A stretch of 64,000 bases of DNA from an uncultured Bacteroidales bacterium (GCA_944326355.1 CALVDO010000014.1:1-64000); one strand, 5' to 3'; shown: positions 18,854 through 27,469, counted from the first letter of the stretch. Program-made: numbers and translations. Notes: generated by a model not told the origin, from the sequence alone.

Positions 18854-20107
18854 ATGACTTCCAGCCGAGACAATACCGGCGCATACGGGCACAGGACCGG
18901 ATTCATGCGCAACATCAGAAGCCTAATGAACAGAGAACCGGTGACAGGAGCGCTGCTCCTGCTTTGCGCCATGGTCTCGGTGGCGATGGCCTCATTTCCT
19001 GAGACCGCATGGTTTGACGCGATATGGGACAAGGAAGGGAGCATACGCATAGGCGACTTCGCGATAGAAATGAGCCTGCGGCACTGGATAAACGACGCGC
19101 TGATGGCAGTGTTCTTCTTTCTTGTCGGACTCGAGATAAAGAGGGAGATGATCTTTGGACACCTCACCTCACCGAGGAAGTCCGCCCTGCCGATTCTCGC
19201 GGCCCTCGGAGGAATGGCGGTGCCGGCACTGATCTATATGGCATTCAACGCGGGGAATCCGGAGACCGCCTCCGGCTGGGGCATTCCGATGGCCACCGAC
19301 ATCGCTTTCGCGATAGGCATAATGGCCCTGCTCGGCAGCAGAGTCCCGGTCGGCATAAAGGTTTTCCTGACCGCGCTCGCCATCGTGGACGACCTCGGCG
19401 CAATCATCGTGCTGGCGCTGTTCTATCCGTCACACTCGCTGCATCTGGGATGGCTCATCTTCGTCGTCCTCGTCATGACCCTGCTCCTGATGCTGAACAG
19501 AAGCAGATACAGGGGCAGAACACTCTATGTAATTCTCGGCATCTTCCTCTGGTACTTCACCTTCCGCTCCGGAATCCACGCCACCATAGCCGGCGTGCTC
19601 CTTGCCATGACGATACCGGCGAAACGGCCCGGAGGAGGATATTCAGGCTCCCAGATGCAGCGGTTCGAGAGCGGACTGCACTCCACAGTCAACTTCCTGA
19701 TCATGCCGCTGTTCGCCCTTGCCAACGCCGGCGTGGCCCTTGACTTCGGCATCTTCTCGTCAGGAGGAATCCCTACCCTCGCCCTCGGCATATCTGCCGG
19801 ACTTCTCATAGGCAAGCCTGTCGGCATCCTTCTCCTCAGCTTCATAGGAGTGAAGACCGGGCTCGCCTCTCTACCGGAGGGGGTCAGATGGAGACAGATT
19901 GCCGCTGCCGGCGTCCTCGGAGGCATAGGCTTCACGATGTCCATCTTCATCAACAGCCTGGCTTTCGACGGCAAGGCTCTGACAGACATGGGCAAGATGA
20001 GCATTCTCCTGACTTCCGCACTCGCCGCCGTCATCGGCCTGGCCGCCCTCGCCGCCGTCTGCCGCAAAGACTCCGCGCAGCATCCGGAACATTCCGCGCG
20101 AAAGTGA
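18854..20107 (+). CDS. nhaA: Na+/H+ antiporter NhaA
   Basis: Inner-membrane sodium/proton antiporter for pH and sodium homeostasis. The 417-residue protein has about twelve membrane segments. Signature parts are FLVGLEIKREMIFGHL, PMATDIAFAIGIMALLG (which includes the Asp equivalent to E. coli Asp133) and LAIVDDLGAIIV, with the transport Asp pair (Asp163/Asp164). The C-terminal GGIGFTMSIFINSLAF is also conserved. The ATG at 18854 is preferred over an upstream TTG because it follows the promoter box with a normal leader. It is divergent from recQ. Confidence 0.96.
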   Translation: MTSSRDNTGAYGHRTGFMRNIRSLMNREPVTGALLLLCAMVSVAMASFPETAWFDAIWDKEGSIRIGDFAIEMSLRHWINDALMAVFFFLVGLEIKREMIFGHLTSPRKSALPILAALGGMAVPALIYMAFNAGNPETASGWGIPMATDIAFAIGIMALLGSRVPVGIKVFLTALAIVDDLGAIIVLALFYPSHSLHLGWLIFVVLVMTLLLMLNRSRYRGRTLYVILGIFLWYFTFRSGIHATIAGVLLAMTIPAKRPGGGYSGSQMQRFESGLHSTVNFLIMPLFALANAGVALDFGIFSSGGIPTLALGISAGLLIGKPVGILLLSFIGVKTGLASLPEGVRWRQIAAAGVLGGIGFTMSIFINSLAFDGKALTDMGKMSILLTSALAAVIGLAALAAVCRKDSAQHPEHSARK

Positions 20108-20190
20108 CCGAAACTAATCGCCCGGACAGGATGATTATTGAATAAAATTTGCGATATTTGCATGATTTTGTCCCTGACTCTGCAATTCAG

Positions 20191-20214
20191 GACACAGACA
20201 CAGACACGGACAGG
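20191..20214. repeat. Hexamer tandem repeat in the FKBP leader
   Basis: GACACA, GACACA, GACACG, GACAGG: four consecutive 6-bp units, 26 bp before the ATG of the FKBP gene. It is one of several short tandem duplications next to start codons in this window. Confidence 0.6.
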
Positions 20215-20239
20215 AAACACAAGACAAACAATAACAGAC

Positions 20240-21049
20240 ATGAAAAAGGTAATCAGAATCGTCGCAGCAGCTGCGACAGCGGCAGTGCTCGCCACTGCCT
20301 GCGGCTCTACAAACAAGAGCAACGTGAAGGTGGACGCCGAGCTCCCGTCCAAGGCGGAGACCGACTCGGTCAGCTACCTCATCGGCGTCAACTTCGGCGC
20401 ATTCATCAAGAACAACGGCTTCGGAGAGGATCTCAATTATTCCGAGATGAAGGCAGGAATGATGGACTTCCTCAACGCCACCGGCAACATGTACTCCCCT
20501 GAGTTCGGCGAGCAGCTCAAGATCAACCCGGACCAGATGAACAGGCTCTTCAGAGACTTCATCGGCAAGATGGGCAAATACGAGGCAGCGGTCAACAAGG
20601 CTGAAGGCGCCGAGTTCATGAAGGCCAACAAGATGAAGGAAGGCGTCGTTACCACTGACAGCGGTCTCCAGTACAAGATCATCGAAAGCGGAAACGAGGC
20701 CGTGAAGGCAGGACCTGAGGACACCGTGTTCGTTCACTACAAGGGCACCCTCATCGACGGCACCGAGTTTGACGCCAGCGATCCTGAGAAGGAGCCGGTC
20801 AAGATGCTGCTCAACAGAGTGATCAAGGGATGGACAGAAGGTCTCCAGCTCGTGGGTGAAGGAGGAAGAATCCAGCTTTTCGTGCCTGATTCCCTCGCAT
20901 ACGGTCCGCGCGGAACGAGGGGCATCGGCCCTAACTCCACCCTCATCTTCGACATCACCGTGGAGAAGGTGAACAAAGTTCCCGCAGAGCCTGAGACGGA
21001 GAAGGACGGCGGCAACGGGGCAAAGCCGGCACCTGCAACCAGAAAGTGA
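20240..21049 (+). CDS. FKBP-type peptidyl-prolyl isomerase lipoprotein
   Basis: Extracytoplasmic proline isomerase of about 269 residues. The start at 20240 gives a lipoprotein signal (MKKVIRIVAAAATAAVLATAC) with the lipid-anchored Cys near residue 21. A dimerising helical FKBP_N-like domain spans about 40-140. The FKBP domain (about 150-250) contains DTVFVHYKGTLIDGTEFDAS, VIKGWTEGLQLVGEG and FVPDSLAYGPRG. A Glu/Lys/Pro-rich tail follows. No acidic export signal follows the Cys, so it probably faces the periplasm. It is cotranscribed with the DUF3127 gene 8 bp downstream. Confidence 0.9.
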   Translation: MKKVIRIVAAAATAAVLATACGSTNKSNVKVDAELPSKAETDSVSYLIGVNFGAFIKNNGFGEDLNYSEMKAGMMDFLNATGNMYSPEFGEQLKINPDQMNRLFRDFIGKMGKYEAAVNKAEGAEFMKANKMKEGVVTTDSGLQYKIIESGNEAVKAGPEDTVFVHYKGTLIDGTEFDASDPEKEPVKMLLNRVIKGWTEGLQLVGEGGRIQLFVPDSLAYGPRGTRGIGPNSTLIFDITVEKVNKVPAEPETEKDGGNGAKPAPATRK

Positions 21050-21057
21050 GACGCGAC

Positions 21058-21468
21058 ATGGCACTCGAACTTGAAGGGACAATAATAAGGAAGCTGGATA
21101 TCCAGAGCGGCGAATCCGCAAGAGGCAAGTGGGCCAAGCAGGAGTTCATCATTGAATATCAGGAGGGGAACTTCCCGTCGCAGGCATGCTTCAACGTATG
21201 GGGAGAAGACCGTGTGAAGGAGATGGAGAAATTCAACATCGGAGATCTCGTCAAAGTCTCCTTCAACATAAGCAGCCGCGAATACAACTCCAGATGGTAC
21301 ACCGACCTCAGAGTGTGGAGAATCGAGAAGGCATCCGCTCAGGGAGCGGCCGCGCAGCCGGCATCTCAGCAGCCGTCGGCCGAAAGGACAGCAGCTCCGG
21401 CACAGACTGCGGCTCCTGCCGGAACGGCTGAAGCCGGAGGAGAGGCCGATGACGATCTTCCGTTCTGA
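21058..21468 (+). CDS. DUF3127 protein (OB-fold, ssDNA-binding-like)
   Basis: A 136-residue protein. The first ~95 residues fit the DUF3127 family (MALELEGTIIRKLDI, KWAKQEFIIEYQ, GDLVKVSFNISSREYN, WYTDLRVWRIE), whose predicted fold resembles single-stranded DNA-binding proteins. The remainder is an Ala/Gln/Pro-rich low-complexity tail ending in the acidic hydrophobic tip EADDDLPF. That tip strongly recalls the DDDIPF peptide with which SSB recruits partner enzymes, supporting an SSB-like role by analogy. I start at 21058, after the FKBP stop. Confidence 0.8.
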   Translation: MALELEGTIIRKLDIQSGESARGKWAKQEFIIEYQEGNFPSQACFNVWGEDRVKEMEKFNIGDLVKVSFNISSREYNSRWYTDLRVWRIEKASAQGAAAQPASQQPSAERTAAPAQTAAPAGTAEAGGEADDDLPF

Positions 21469-21565
21469 CATACTGCGCTGCCGTCCGTAAGCGGACTCCC
21501 GCAGTCTCCGGCGCAGTGGCCGGAATTCGGCTCTCCCCGGGAGAGACGGAGGCGAATATAAAAGT

Positions 21566-21601
21566 ACAGCCTGACTCGAAAGTCAGGCTGTCTTATTTTA
21601 T
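21566..21601. terminator. Bidirectional intrinsic terminator
   Basis: A perfect 11-bp stem ACAGCCTGACT/AGTCAGGCTGT with a CGAA tetraloop (21566-21591) has T-rich sequence after it on the plus strand and, reading the other way, after AATATAAAAGT. It separates the convergent DUF3127 and miaA genes. Confidence 0.88.
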
Positions 21602-21635
21602 GTTTTATGCCGCCATATTTTGTAATACGGACATA

Positions 21636-22586
21636 TCACTCGGCACGGCCATCCGCAGATGCCGGACAGTCATCAATGACTGATGCGGGAGAGAGGCCGT
21701 CGCCGGCGCTTATCCATCTGATGTCAGGGTCGCGTGCCCACCATGTCATCTGCCTCTTGGCATAATGCCGGGTGTTGCGCTGTATGAGTTCGACGGCCTT
21801 TTCCAGAGAGATCTTCCCGTCGAAATGGTCGAACATCTCCCTGTAGCCCACAGTCCTGAGGGCCGGGAGGTCACGGAAGCGCACAAGAGATCGCGCCTCA
21901 CTCTCCAGACCGGCCTCCATCATGGCGAGCACTCTCGCATTTATGCGGGAGTAAAGTTCCTCCCTGGGGCGGGTCAGCCCTATCTTCACAATCCCGAAAT
22001 CCCGCCTGCGGACAGAGGCAGTCTTGAAAGATGAGAATTTGCGCCCGGTCATCAGGCAGACCTCGAGAGCGCGTATCACCCTCTGGCCGTTCGCTATGTC
22101 TATCGTCGAATAGCTCTCCGGATCGAGACGCTTCAGATCGAGACGCAGAGACTCCACGCCCTCCCGCTCAAGCCTTTCCGAGAGCCCGGCCCTCAGCTCG
22201 GGGTCCGCCGGAGGGAAATCGTCAAGTCCTCTGCACACCGCGTCAATATAGAGACCGGATCCTCCGGCCATCACGAGAGTCTCATGCCCCTCCCGGAAAA
22301 GGCGGGACATCAGATCAAGAGCCTCAATCTCGTAGCCTCCGGCCGTACAGCCGTCGACTACCGAATGGGAATGAATGAAATAATGCTTCACGGCGGAGAG
22401 CTGTGAAGCGGAAGGGACGGCAGTACCTATGGTCATCTCCCGGAAAATCTGCCGGGAATCGCAGGATATGACAGGAGAGCCGTACCGGAGCGCGAGAGAT
22501 ATGCTGAAGTCGGTCTTGCCGACGGCAGTCGGCCCCAGGACGATGACAAGCCTTCTGCGCATGGCGGAATCAGAGGAGAGACTCAT
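21636..22586 (-). CDS. miaA: tRNA dimethylallyltransferase MiaA
   Basis: Transfers a dimethylallyl group to A37 of tRNAs that read UNN codons. The 316-residue protein has the P-loop VLGPTAVGKTDFSI near residues 15-29, followed by SCDSRQIFREMTIGT, GGSGLYIDAVCRGLDDFPP, GYREMF and the C-terminal QRNTRHYAKRQMTWW. Motifs and length are those of MiaA. Its ATG overlaps the TGA of the upstream pRiA4b-like gene (ATGA), so their translation is probably coupled. A bidirectional terminator lies 35 bp after its stop. Confidence 0.95.
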   Translation of the reverse strand: MSLSSDSAMRRRLVIVLGPTAVGKTDFSISLALRYGSPVISCDSRQIFREMTIGTAVPSASQLSAVKHYFIHSHSVVDGCTAGGYEIEALDLMSRLFREGHETLVMAGGSGLYIDAVCRGLDDFPPADPELRAGLSERLEREGVESLRLDLKRLDPESYSTIDIANGQRVIRALEVCLMTGRKFSSFKTASVRRRDFGIVKIGLTRPREELYSRINARVLAMMEAGLESEARSLVRFRDLPALRTVGYREMFDHFDGKISLEKAVELIQRNTRHYAKRQMTWWARDPDIRWISAGDGLSPASVIDDCPASADGRAE

Positions 22587-23113
22587 TCATCGTCCTCATC
22601 CCCGTCGTAGACCTCCTCGGCGTCATCGTCAGACTCATCGTCATCATCGTCCCAGTCGTCGTCTTCGACTGAAGGCGCCTTCTTCTTGTCGTCCGGAAGA
22701 TCCTCGAAGGCCACATAGCCGTTTTCAAAATCTATCGGATTCGGGCCCTTGGACTCGACCAGAAGGGGATATACTACGCCCGGGCGGGCCTCTGTCTCGC
22801 CCTCGCAGGTCACGATGACGCTCTTTGCGTTGGTCGTGTCATAAAAGTACCGGAAGGAGACCTCTCCCTTCTTCCATGTCTGACCCACTGTGACCGAATC
22901 TATCGTACCCGATCCGAGATCGAAGATTCCATAACGGGAGGTCACGTTTCCGTCCGCATCCATGGCCTTGAACAGGACCATCTGGTCCTGCGGAAAATCC
23001 ATGTCAGCCCTCATCTGCTTGTGAAAGGCATACAAAGTGGCATTGGCATTCACTTCATAAATTCTCGCGAAGCCCTTGATCCCGGGAAGAGAAACTCTGT
23101 ACTTCAGTATCAT
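22583..23113 (-). CDS. pRiA4b ORF-3-like (IS1096 passenger TnpR-like) protein
   Basis: A 176-residue protein beginning MILKYRVSLPGIKGFARIYE, followed by a segment with ATLYAFHKQMRADMDF. This matches the plasmid pRiA4b ORF-3/IS1096 passenger family, which has no established function and occurs widely on chromosomes. The last ~35 residues are almost only Asp and Glu, a tail that could mimic nucleic acid or keep the protein soluble. The upstream ATG and GTG codons in frame are less likely, since family members begin at the MIxKxRV-like motif. It shares an ATGA overlap with miaA. There is no sign of a mobile element here, so the family name is historical. Confidence 0.72.
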   Translation of the reverse strand: MILKYRVSLPGIKGFARIYEVNANATLYAFHKQMRADMDFPQDQMVLFKAMDADGNVTSRYGIFDLGSGTIDSVTVGQTWKKGEVSFRYFYDTTNAKSVIVTCEGETEARPGVVYPLLVESKGPNPIDFENGYVAFEDLPDDKKKAPSVEDDDWDDDDDESDDDAEEVYDGDEDDE

Positions 23114-23184
23114 ACTCCGTATATAGCCGTAAAAAAACATGATCGCCACGCCGGGCACAGACCGCCCTGACGCAATGGCGAGGC

Positions 23185-23192
23185 CAAAGGTA
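23185..23192 (-). promoter_or_regulatory. -7 promoter box of the pRiA4b-like gene and miaA
   Basis: TACCTTTG on the minus strand fits TAnnTTTG, about 70 nt before the ATG at 23113. Confidence 0.5.
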
Positions 23193-23229
23193 CAAAAATT
23201 TCCGTGCCGATGAAAATATTGTTGCGGTA

Positions 23230-23260
23230 TTGTAAAATAGGGTGGAAAGCACTATTTTTG
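23230..23260 (+). promoter_or_regulatory. Promoter of yigZ (-33 TTG, -7 TATTTTTG)
   Basis: TTG at 23230-23232 and TATTTTTG at 23253-23260 are separated by 20 bp, the expected Bacteroides spacing. The ATG follows only 8 nt after the -7 box, so the message should have almost no leader. Confidence 0.6.
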
Positions 23261-23268
23261 GAATCGGT

Positions 23269-23892
23269 ATGAACGAACCAGCAAACACCGCTCAAGACTC
23301 CTACAGAAGCATAAGCGCCCCCTCAGAGGGGCTTTTCAAGGACAATGGCAGCCGATTCATCGCCCGCGCCTATCCGGTAGAGACCGAAGAGGAGATCCGG
23401 GACATAGTGTCTTCGCTCAAAAAGGAATACCACGACGCGAGGCATCACTGCTATGCATGGCGCCTCGGCTACAGGGGAGACAGATTCCGGGCCAGCGACG
23501 ACGGCGAGCCTTCCGGCTCTTCGGGAAAGCCGATTCTCGGACAGATCGACTCCAGAGGGCTGAGCGATGTTCTGGTGGTCGTCATCCGATATTTCGGCGG
23601 CATCAAGCTCGGCATCCCCGGCCTGATCAGAGCCTACAGGACTTCGACGGCCGACGCCCTCGACAGCGCGGAGATCATAGAAAAGGTGGCGTCGCGCCGC
23701 TTCAGACTGCACTTCGGCTATATGAACATGAATGCTGTCATGAAGATCATGAAGGATCTCGGGCTGTCTCCGGGCGGTCAGGACTTCGGGATGGAGTGCA
23801 GCATGGAGACCTCGGTCAGGCTGACGCTCATACCGGAATTTCTCAGGCGCGTGGCGGAGACGGAAGGATGCACGGCCGAGGAGACCGAATGA
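23269..23892 (+). CDS. yigZ: YigZ/IMPACT family protein
   Basis: A 207-residue member of the UPF0029/IMPACT family. The N-terminal half contains the family core (FIARAYPVETEEEI, HHCYAWRLG, DDGEPSGSSGKPILGQI, LVVVIRYFGGIKLGIPGLIRAY). A C-terminal DUF1949-like alpha/beta domain follows. In eukaryotes IMPACT modulates Gcn2; the bacterial role is unclear, with a translation link suspected. I start at the ATG at 23269 rather than the GTG at 23242, because the promoter box lies between them. The last codons lie in a 17-bp triple repeat. Confidence 0.88.
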   Translation: MNEPANTAQDSYRSISAPSEGLFKDNGSRFIARAYPVETEEEIRDIVSSLKKEYHDARHHCYAWRLGYRGDRFRASDDGEPSGSSGKPILGQIDSRGLSDVLVVVIRYFGGIKLGIPGLIRAYRTSTADALDSAEIIEKVASRRFRLHFGYMNMNAVMKIMKDLGLSPGGQDFGMECSMETSVRLTLIPEFLRRVAETEGCTAEETE

Positions 23893-23928
23893 CAGAGGAG
23901 ACCGAATGACCGGGAAGACCGAATGAAA
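23878..23928. repeat. 17-bp tandem repeat, 3 copies, across the yigZ stop
   Basis: GAGGAGACCGAATGACA, GAGGAGACCGAATGACC and GGGAAGACCGAATGAAA occupy 23878-23894, 23895-23911 and 23912-23928. The first carries the yigZ stop codon. The array lies between yigZ and pyrB, 24 bp before the pyrB ATG. The copies are nearly identical and abut exactly, pointing to recent duplication by slippage. Confidence 0.9.
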
Positions 23929-23951
23929 AGAATCAGATAATCCGAACAATA

Positions 23952-24857
23952 ATGAAAAAGAGCCTCATTTCTATCAGAGACTTCAGCAAAGAGGAAATCC
24001 TGCATGTGCTGGAGACGGCAAAGGAGTTCGAACGGAACAGGGTGCAGAAGATTCTTGAAGGCAAGGTGATAGCCTGCATATTCTTTGAGCCCTCCACAAG
24101 GACAAGGCTGAGCTTCGAGACAGCGGTGAACAGACTGGGAGCCAAAGTAATAGGCTTCTCGGACGCCACCAACACGAGCGTAAGCAAGGGCGAGACGCTG
24201 AAAGACACCATAAAGATGGTGTCTAACTATGTGGACATGATCATAATGAGACACCCCCTCGAAGGCAGCTCCAGATACGCCTCTGAAGTGGCTTCCGTGC
24301 CGGTCGTCAACGCGGGTGACGGAGCCAACCAGCATCCCTCGCAGACCCTGCTCGACCTCTACACCATAATGCAGACCCAGGGACGACTCGACAATCTGAC
24401 GATCAACATGGTCGGAGACCTCAAATACGGGCGCACCACACACTCCCTGCTTCAGGCCATGTCCCACTTCAGCCCTCGCTTCATTTTCACAGCCCCGGAC
24501 GAGCTCAGGATGCCTTCGGAATACAAGGACTTTCTGAAAGAGAAAGGCATAGGCTATACTGAGACTACGGCCCTCGACGAGCATCTGAACGACTGCGACA
24601 TCCTCTACATGACGAGGGTGCAGCAGGAGAGATTCACCGACCCGATGGAATACGAAAAGGTCAAGGACGTGTACAGGCTCGAGGCGTCCATGCTCTCGGG
24701 AGTGAAGCCCAACATGAAGATACTCCACCCGCTGCCGAGAGTGAACGAGATAGATCAGGACGTGGACGAGACTCCGTACGCATATTACTTCAAGCAGGCA
24801 GAGAACGGACTCTATGTCCGGATGGCCATCATCGCATACCTGCTCGGATACAGATAA
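23952..24857 (+). CDS. pyrB: Aspartate carbamoyltransferase, catalytic chain
   Basis: Forms carbamoyl-aspartate from carbamoyl phosphate and aspartate, the committed step of pyrimidine synthesis. The 301-residue chain has the carbamoyl-phosphate loop [12 protein letters not shown] with STRTR at 48-52, the HPSQ motif in [16 protein letters not shown], and the C-terminal HPLPRVNEI that contacts the substrate. The length is normal. pyrI follows 16 bp later, so the classic pyrBI pair is present and the enzyme should be the regulated dodecamer. Confidence 0.96.
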   Translation: MKKSLISIRDFSKEEILHVLETAKEFERNRVQKILEGKVIACIFFEPSTRTRLSFETAVNRLGAKVIGFSDATNTSVSKGETLKDTIKMVSNYVDMIIMRHPLEGSSRYASEVASVPVVNAGDGANQHPSQTLLDLYTIMQTQGRLDNLTINMVGDLKYGRTTHSLLQAMSHFSPRFIFTAPDELRMPSEYKDFLKEKGIGYTETTALDEHLNDCDILYMTRVQQERFTDPMEYEKVKDVYRLEASMLSGVKPNMKILHPLPRVNEIDQDVDETPYAYYFKQAENGLYVRMAIIAYLLGYR

Positions 24858-24873
24858 CCAAAACCTCCGCACC

Positions 24874-25332
24874 ATGACACACACAGACAAAGAACTGGTG
24901 GTAAGCGCCCTCGAGAACGGGACGGTGCTTGACCACATACCGGCCGAAAACGTGTTCAAGGCCATAGAGATACTCGACCTTGCCAACGAGAAGAACAGGA
25001 TCACCATAGGCATCAACCTCAGCAGCAAGATCTCCGGGAAGAAAGGCATAATCAAGATCGAGGACAGGTTCTTCAGAGACGAGGAGCTGAACAAGCTGGT
25101 CCTCATCGCCCCGAATGCGACGGTAAACATCATCAGGGACTTCAAGGTGGTGGAGAAGAAGAAGCTCGTGATGCCGCGCGAGATAGAAGGCATAGCCAGA
25201 TGCATGAACCCCAAGTGCATAACCAACCACCAGCCCGTCAAGACCCGCTTCACCACGATAGACAACGGTAATGAAATATCACTTCTCTGCCATTATTGCG
25301 AAAAAATAACAGACATAAAAGGACTATATTAA
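24874..25332 (+). CDS. pyrI: Aspartate carbamoyltransferase, regulatory chain
   Basis: Regulatory subunit binding CTP/ATP and holding the catalytic trimers. The 152-residue protein begins [21 protein letters not shown], with the nucleotide-binding N-terminal domain, and ends in the zinc domain with CMNPKC and CHYCEK (four Cys). I use the ATG at 24874, downstream of the pyrB stop; the longer ORF overlaps pyrB. It is the second gene of the pyrBI operon. Confidence 0.95.
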   Translation: MTHTDKELVVSALENGTVLDHIPAENVFKAIEILDLANEKNRITIGINLSSKISGKKGIIKIEDRFFRDEELNKLVLIAPNATVNIIRDFKVVEKKKLVMPREIEGIARCMNPKCITNHQPVKTRFTTIDNGNEISLLCHYCEKITDIKGLY

Positions 25333-25376
25333 AAATTTCATTACATTTACCAGAGATTTTAATTTCAATCCGTAAT

Positions 25377-26450
25377 ATGAAAAAAGTTCATAACTTCAAT
25401 GCGGGGCCCTGCATCCTTCCGGATCAGGCGATCGAGAATTCGATAGAGGCTCTTAAAGATTTCATGGGCACCGGGATGTCCGTAATAGAGGTTTCCCACA
25501 GATCAAAGGAATGGGGGGCGGTAATGGATGAGTGCCGTGCCCTGTGGAAGGAGCTTCTCAACATACCTGACACTCACGAAGTGCTTTTCCTCGGAGGCGG
25601 CGCCAGCCTTCAGTTCCTCTGCGTGGCGATGAACTTCCTCGAGAAGAAGGCAGGCTACCTCGAGACGGGAGTATGGGCGAAGAAGGCGCTCAAAGAGGCG
25701 AAGGGAATCGGAGAAGCCTATGCGGTGGCGTCCTCGGCAGACAGGACATACTGCTACATCCCGAAGGATTATGAGATACCGTCCGACATAGACTATTTCC
25801 ACATCACGACCAACAACACAATCTACGGCACGGAGATAAGATACGACATGGACTCTCCCGTGCCGCTCATAGCCGACATGTCCTCAGACATCATGAGCCG
25901 TCCGGTGGACGTGAGCAAGTACACTCTCATATACGGGGGCGCACAGAAGAACGTAGGCCCTGCAGGCGTGGCGTTCGTCATCGTCAGGAAAGACGCTCTG
26001 GGCAGGGTGAGCAGACATCTGCCTTCCATGCTCGACTACAGGGTGCACGTCGACGGAGGCTCGATGTTCAACACGCCTCCGGTCTTCCCTATCTTCGTGA
26101 TGAAGGAGACGCTGAAATGGCTGAAGGGCATCGGAGGAGTCGAGGCGATAAACAGAATCAACGTGGAGAAGGCCGCCATCCTCTATGACGAGATCGACAG
26201 GAACAGCCTGTTCGTCGGCACGGCAGAGAAGGAGGACCGCTCGATAATGAACGTCTGCTTCGTGATGGCTCCGGGATATGAGTCTCTGCAGGACGAGTTC
26301 CTCGAATTTGCGAAGGAGAGGGGCATGGTCGGAATCAAAGGCCATAGGTCCGTGGGCGGCTTCCGGGCATCCATCTACAACGCATGTCCGGTAGAGAGCG
26401 TCAGGGCGCTGACCGAGTGCATGAGGGAATTCGAGTCGCTGAAGAAATGA
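25377..26450 (+). CDS. serC: Phosphoserine aminotransferase
   Basis: PLP-dependent transamination of 3-phosphohydroxypyruvate with glutamate, in serine and pyridoxine synthesis. The 357-residue protein starts [15 protein letters not shown]. It has the phosphate-binding GGGASLQF, the [10 protein letters not shown] segment, and the PLP lysine in [13 protein letters not shown]. Further conserved parts are [15 protein letters not shown] and [10 protein letters not shown](IYNA). The ATG at 25377 is fixed by this start; the in-frame extension overlaps pyrI. serA follows after 34 bp, so two consecutive steps of serine synthesis are adjacent. Confidence 0.96.
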   Translation: MKKVHNFNAGPCILPDQAIENSIEALKDFMGTGMSVIEVSHRSKEWGAVMDECRALWKELLNIPDTHEVLFLGGGASLQFLCVAMNFLEKKAGYLETGVWAKKALKEAKGIGEAYAVASSADRTYCYIPKDYEIPSDIDYFHITTNNTIYGTEIRYDMDSPVPLIADMSSDIMSRPVDVSKYTLIYGGAQKNVGPAGVAFVIVRKDALGRVSRHLPSMLDYRVHVDGGSMFNTPPVFPIFVMKETLKWLKGIGGVEAINRINVEKAAILYDEIDRNSLFVGTAEKEDRSIMNVCFVMAPGYESLQDEFLEFAKERGMVGIKGHRSVGGFRASIYNACPVESVRALTECMREFESLKK

Positions 26451-26484
26451 CGCGGACGGTACGGACAGACAAATCGTGAATGCC

Positions 26485-27408
26485 ATGAAGATACTTGTTG
26501 CCACAGAAAAGCCGTTCGCCGCAGCGGCCGTGAACGGAATCAGGGAAATCTGCACAGCAGACGGACATGAAGTCGTCCTGCTGGAGAAATACGAGTCAAA
26601 AGACAGACTGATCGAGGCCGTCGCAGACGCGGACGCCCTCATCGTCAGGTCGGACAAGGTGACTCCGGAAGTGATCGAAGCTGCCGGAAGACTCAAGATA
26701 GTGGTAAGGGCCGGAGCCGGATATGACAACATCAGTCTCGACGCCTGCACGGAGAGAGGTATCGTCGTGATGAACACCCCGGGACAGAACTCCAACGCGG
26801 TGGCAGAGCTCGCTCTCGCGATGATGATATACGCATCCCGCAACTGTTTCACCCCGGGCACCGGAAGAGAAATCCTGGGGAAACGGATAGGCATCCACGC
26901 CTACGGAAACGTAGGACGGCTGGTGGCCGCCAAGGCGAAGGCTCTCGGCATGGAAGTGACTGCCTTCGATCCTTTTGTGGAAGCCGAGAAGATGGAGGCG
27001 GACGGAGTGGTGCCTGCGGAAAGCCTGGAGAAGATGTATTCCGAGTGCGACTTCATCTCGCTGCACATCCCTGCCACGCCTCAGACCAGAGGTTCAGTGG
27101 GTTACGACCTGCTCACGAAGATGCCGTCAGGAGGATGCCTCGTGAACACGGCACGCAAAGAGGTCATCAACGAGCCGGAGCTCATCAAGGCCCTCACCGA
27201 CAGGCAGGATCTGAAATATGTGACGGACATCGCCGCCGACTGTCAGGCAGAACTTGCGGAGAAATTCGGCAAGAGGGTGTTCGCCACCCCTAAGAAGATG
27301 GGGGCGGAGACGGCCGAGGCCAACATGAACGCCGGACTTGCCGCCGCACGGCAGATCGCCGAATACTTCAGGAGCGGATGCACCAGATTTCAGGTCAACG
27401 CGAAATGA
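26485..27408 (+). CDS. serA: D-3-phosphoglycerate dehydrogenase, Lys type
   Basis: NAD-dependent first step of serine synthesis, 307 residues, without the C-terminal ACT or ASB domains of longer forms. The nucleotide-binding loop is HAYGNVGRLVAAKAKALGMEV and the substrate loop is RAGAGYDNIS. The catalytic Arg is Arg224 in LVNTARKEVI. The usual catalytic His of the TPH motif is replaced: the segment reads ATPKKMGAETAEAN with Lys270. As I recall, this Lys form is known from Bacteroides and from Entamoeba, which probably acquired it from this group. I start at the ATG at 26485; the ORF can be extended to a GTG. Confidence 0.93.
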   Translation: MKILVATEKPFAAAAVNGIREICTADGHEVVLLEKYESKDRLIEAVADADALIVRSDKVTPEVIEAAGRLKIVVRAGAGYDNISLDACTERGIVVMNTPGQNSNAVAELALAMMIYASRNCFTPGTGREILGKRIGIHAYGNVGRLVAAKAKALGMEVTAFDPFVEAEKMEADGVVPAESLEKMYSECDFISLHIPATPQTRGSVGYDLLTKMPSGGCLVNTARKEVINEPELIKALTDRQDLKYVTDIAADCQAELAEKFGKRVFATPKKMGAETAEANMNAGLAAARQIAEYFRSGCTRFQVNAK

Positions 27409-27435
27409 AATACGGAAAGACAGGAAAATGAACAA

Positions 27436-27469
27436 GGAGACACATCGGACCCCGGTCTGGTGTGTCTCT
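27436..27469 (+). other. Strong intercistronic hairpin between serA and the DUF1015 gene
   Basis: GAGACACATCGGACC (27437-27451) pairs with GGTCTGGTGTGTCTC (27454-27468): 15 pairs including G-T wobbles, 2-nt loop. It is not followed by a T-tract, so it is more likely a stability or processing element than a terminator. It ends 28 bp before the next ATG. Confidence 0.55.

Noticed and set aside
22583..23113. Mobile element, because of the IS1096/pRiA4b family name
   Set aside because: No transposase, inverted repeats or composition change; the gene is operonic with miaA.
23878..23928. Could the triple 17-bp repeat be a small CRISPR array?
   Set aside because: The units abut with no spacers and no cas genes are present; it is a tandem duplication.
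23778..25265. 495-codon minus-strand ORF opposite pyrB and pyrI
   Set aside because: It lies wholly across yigZ, pyrB and pyrI and has no coherent domain.
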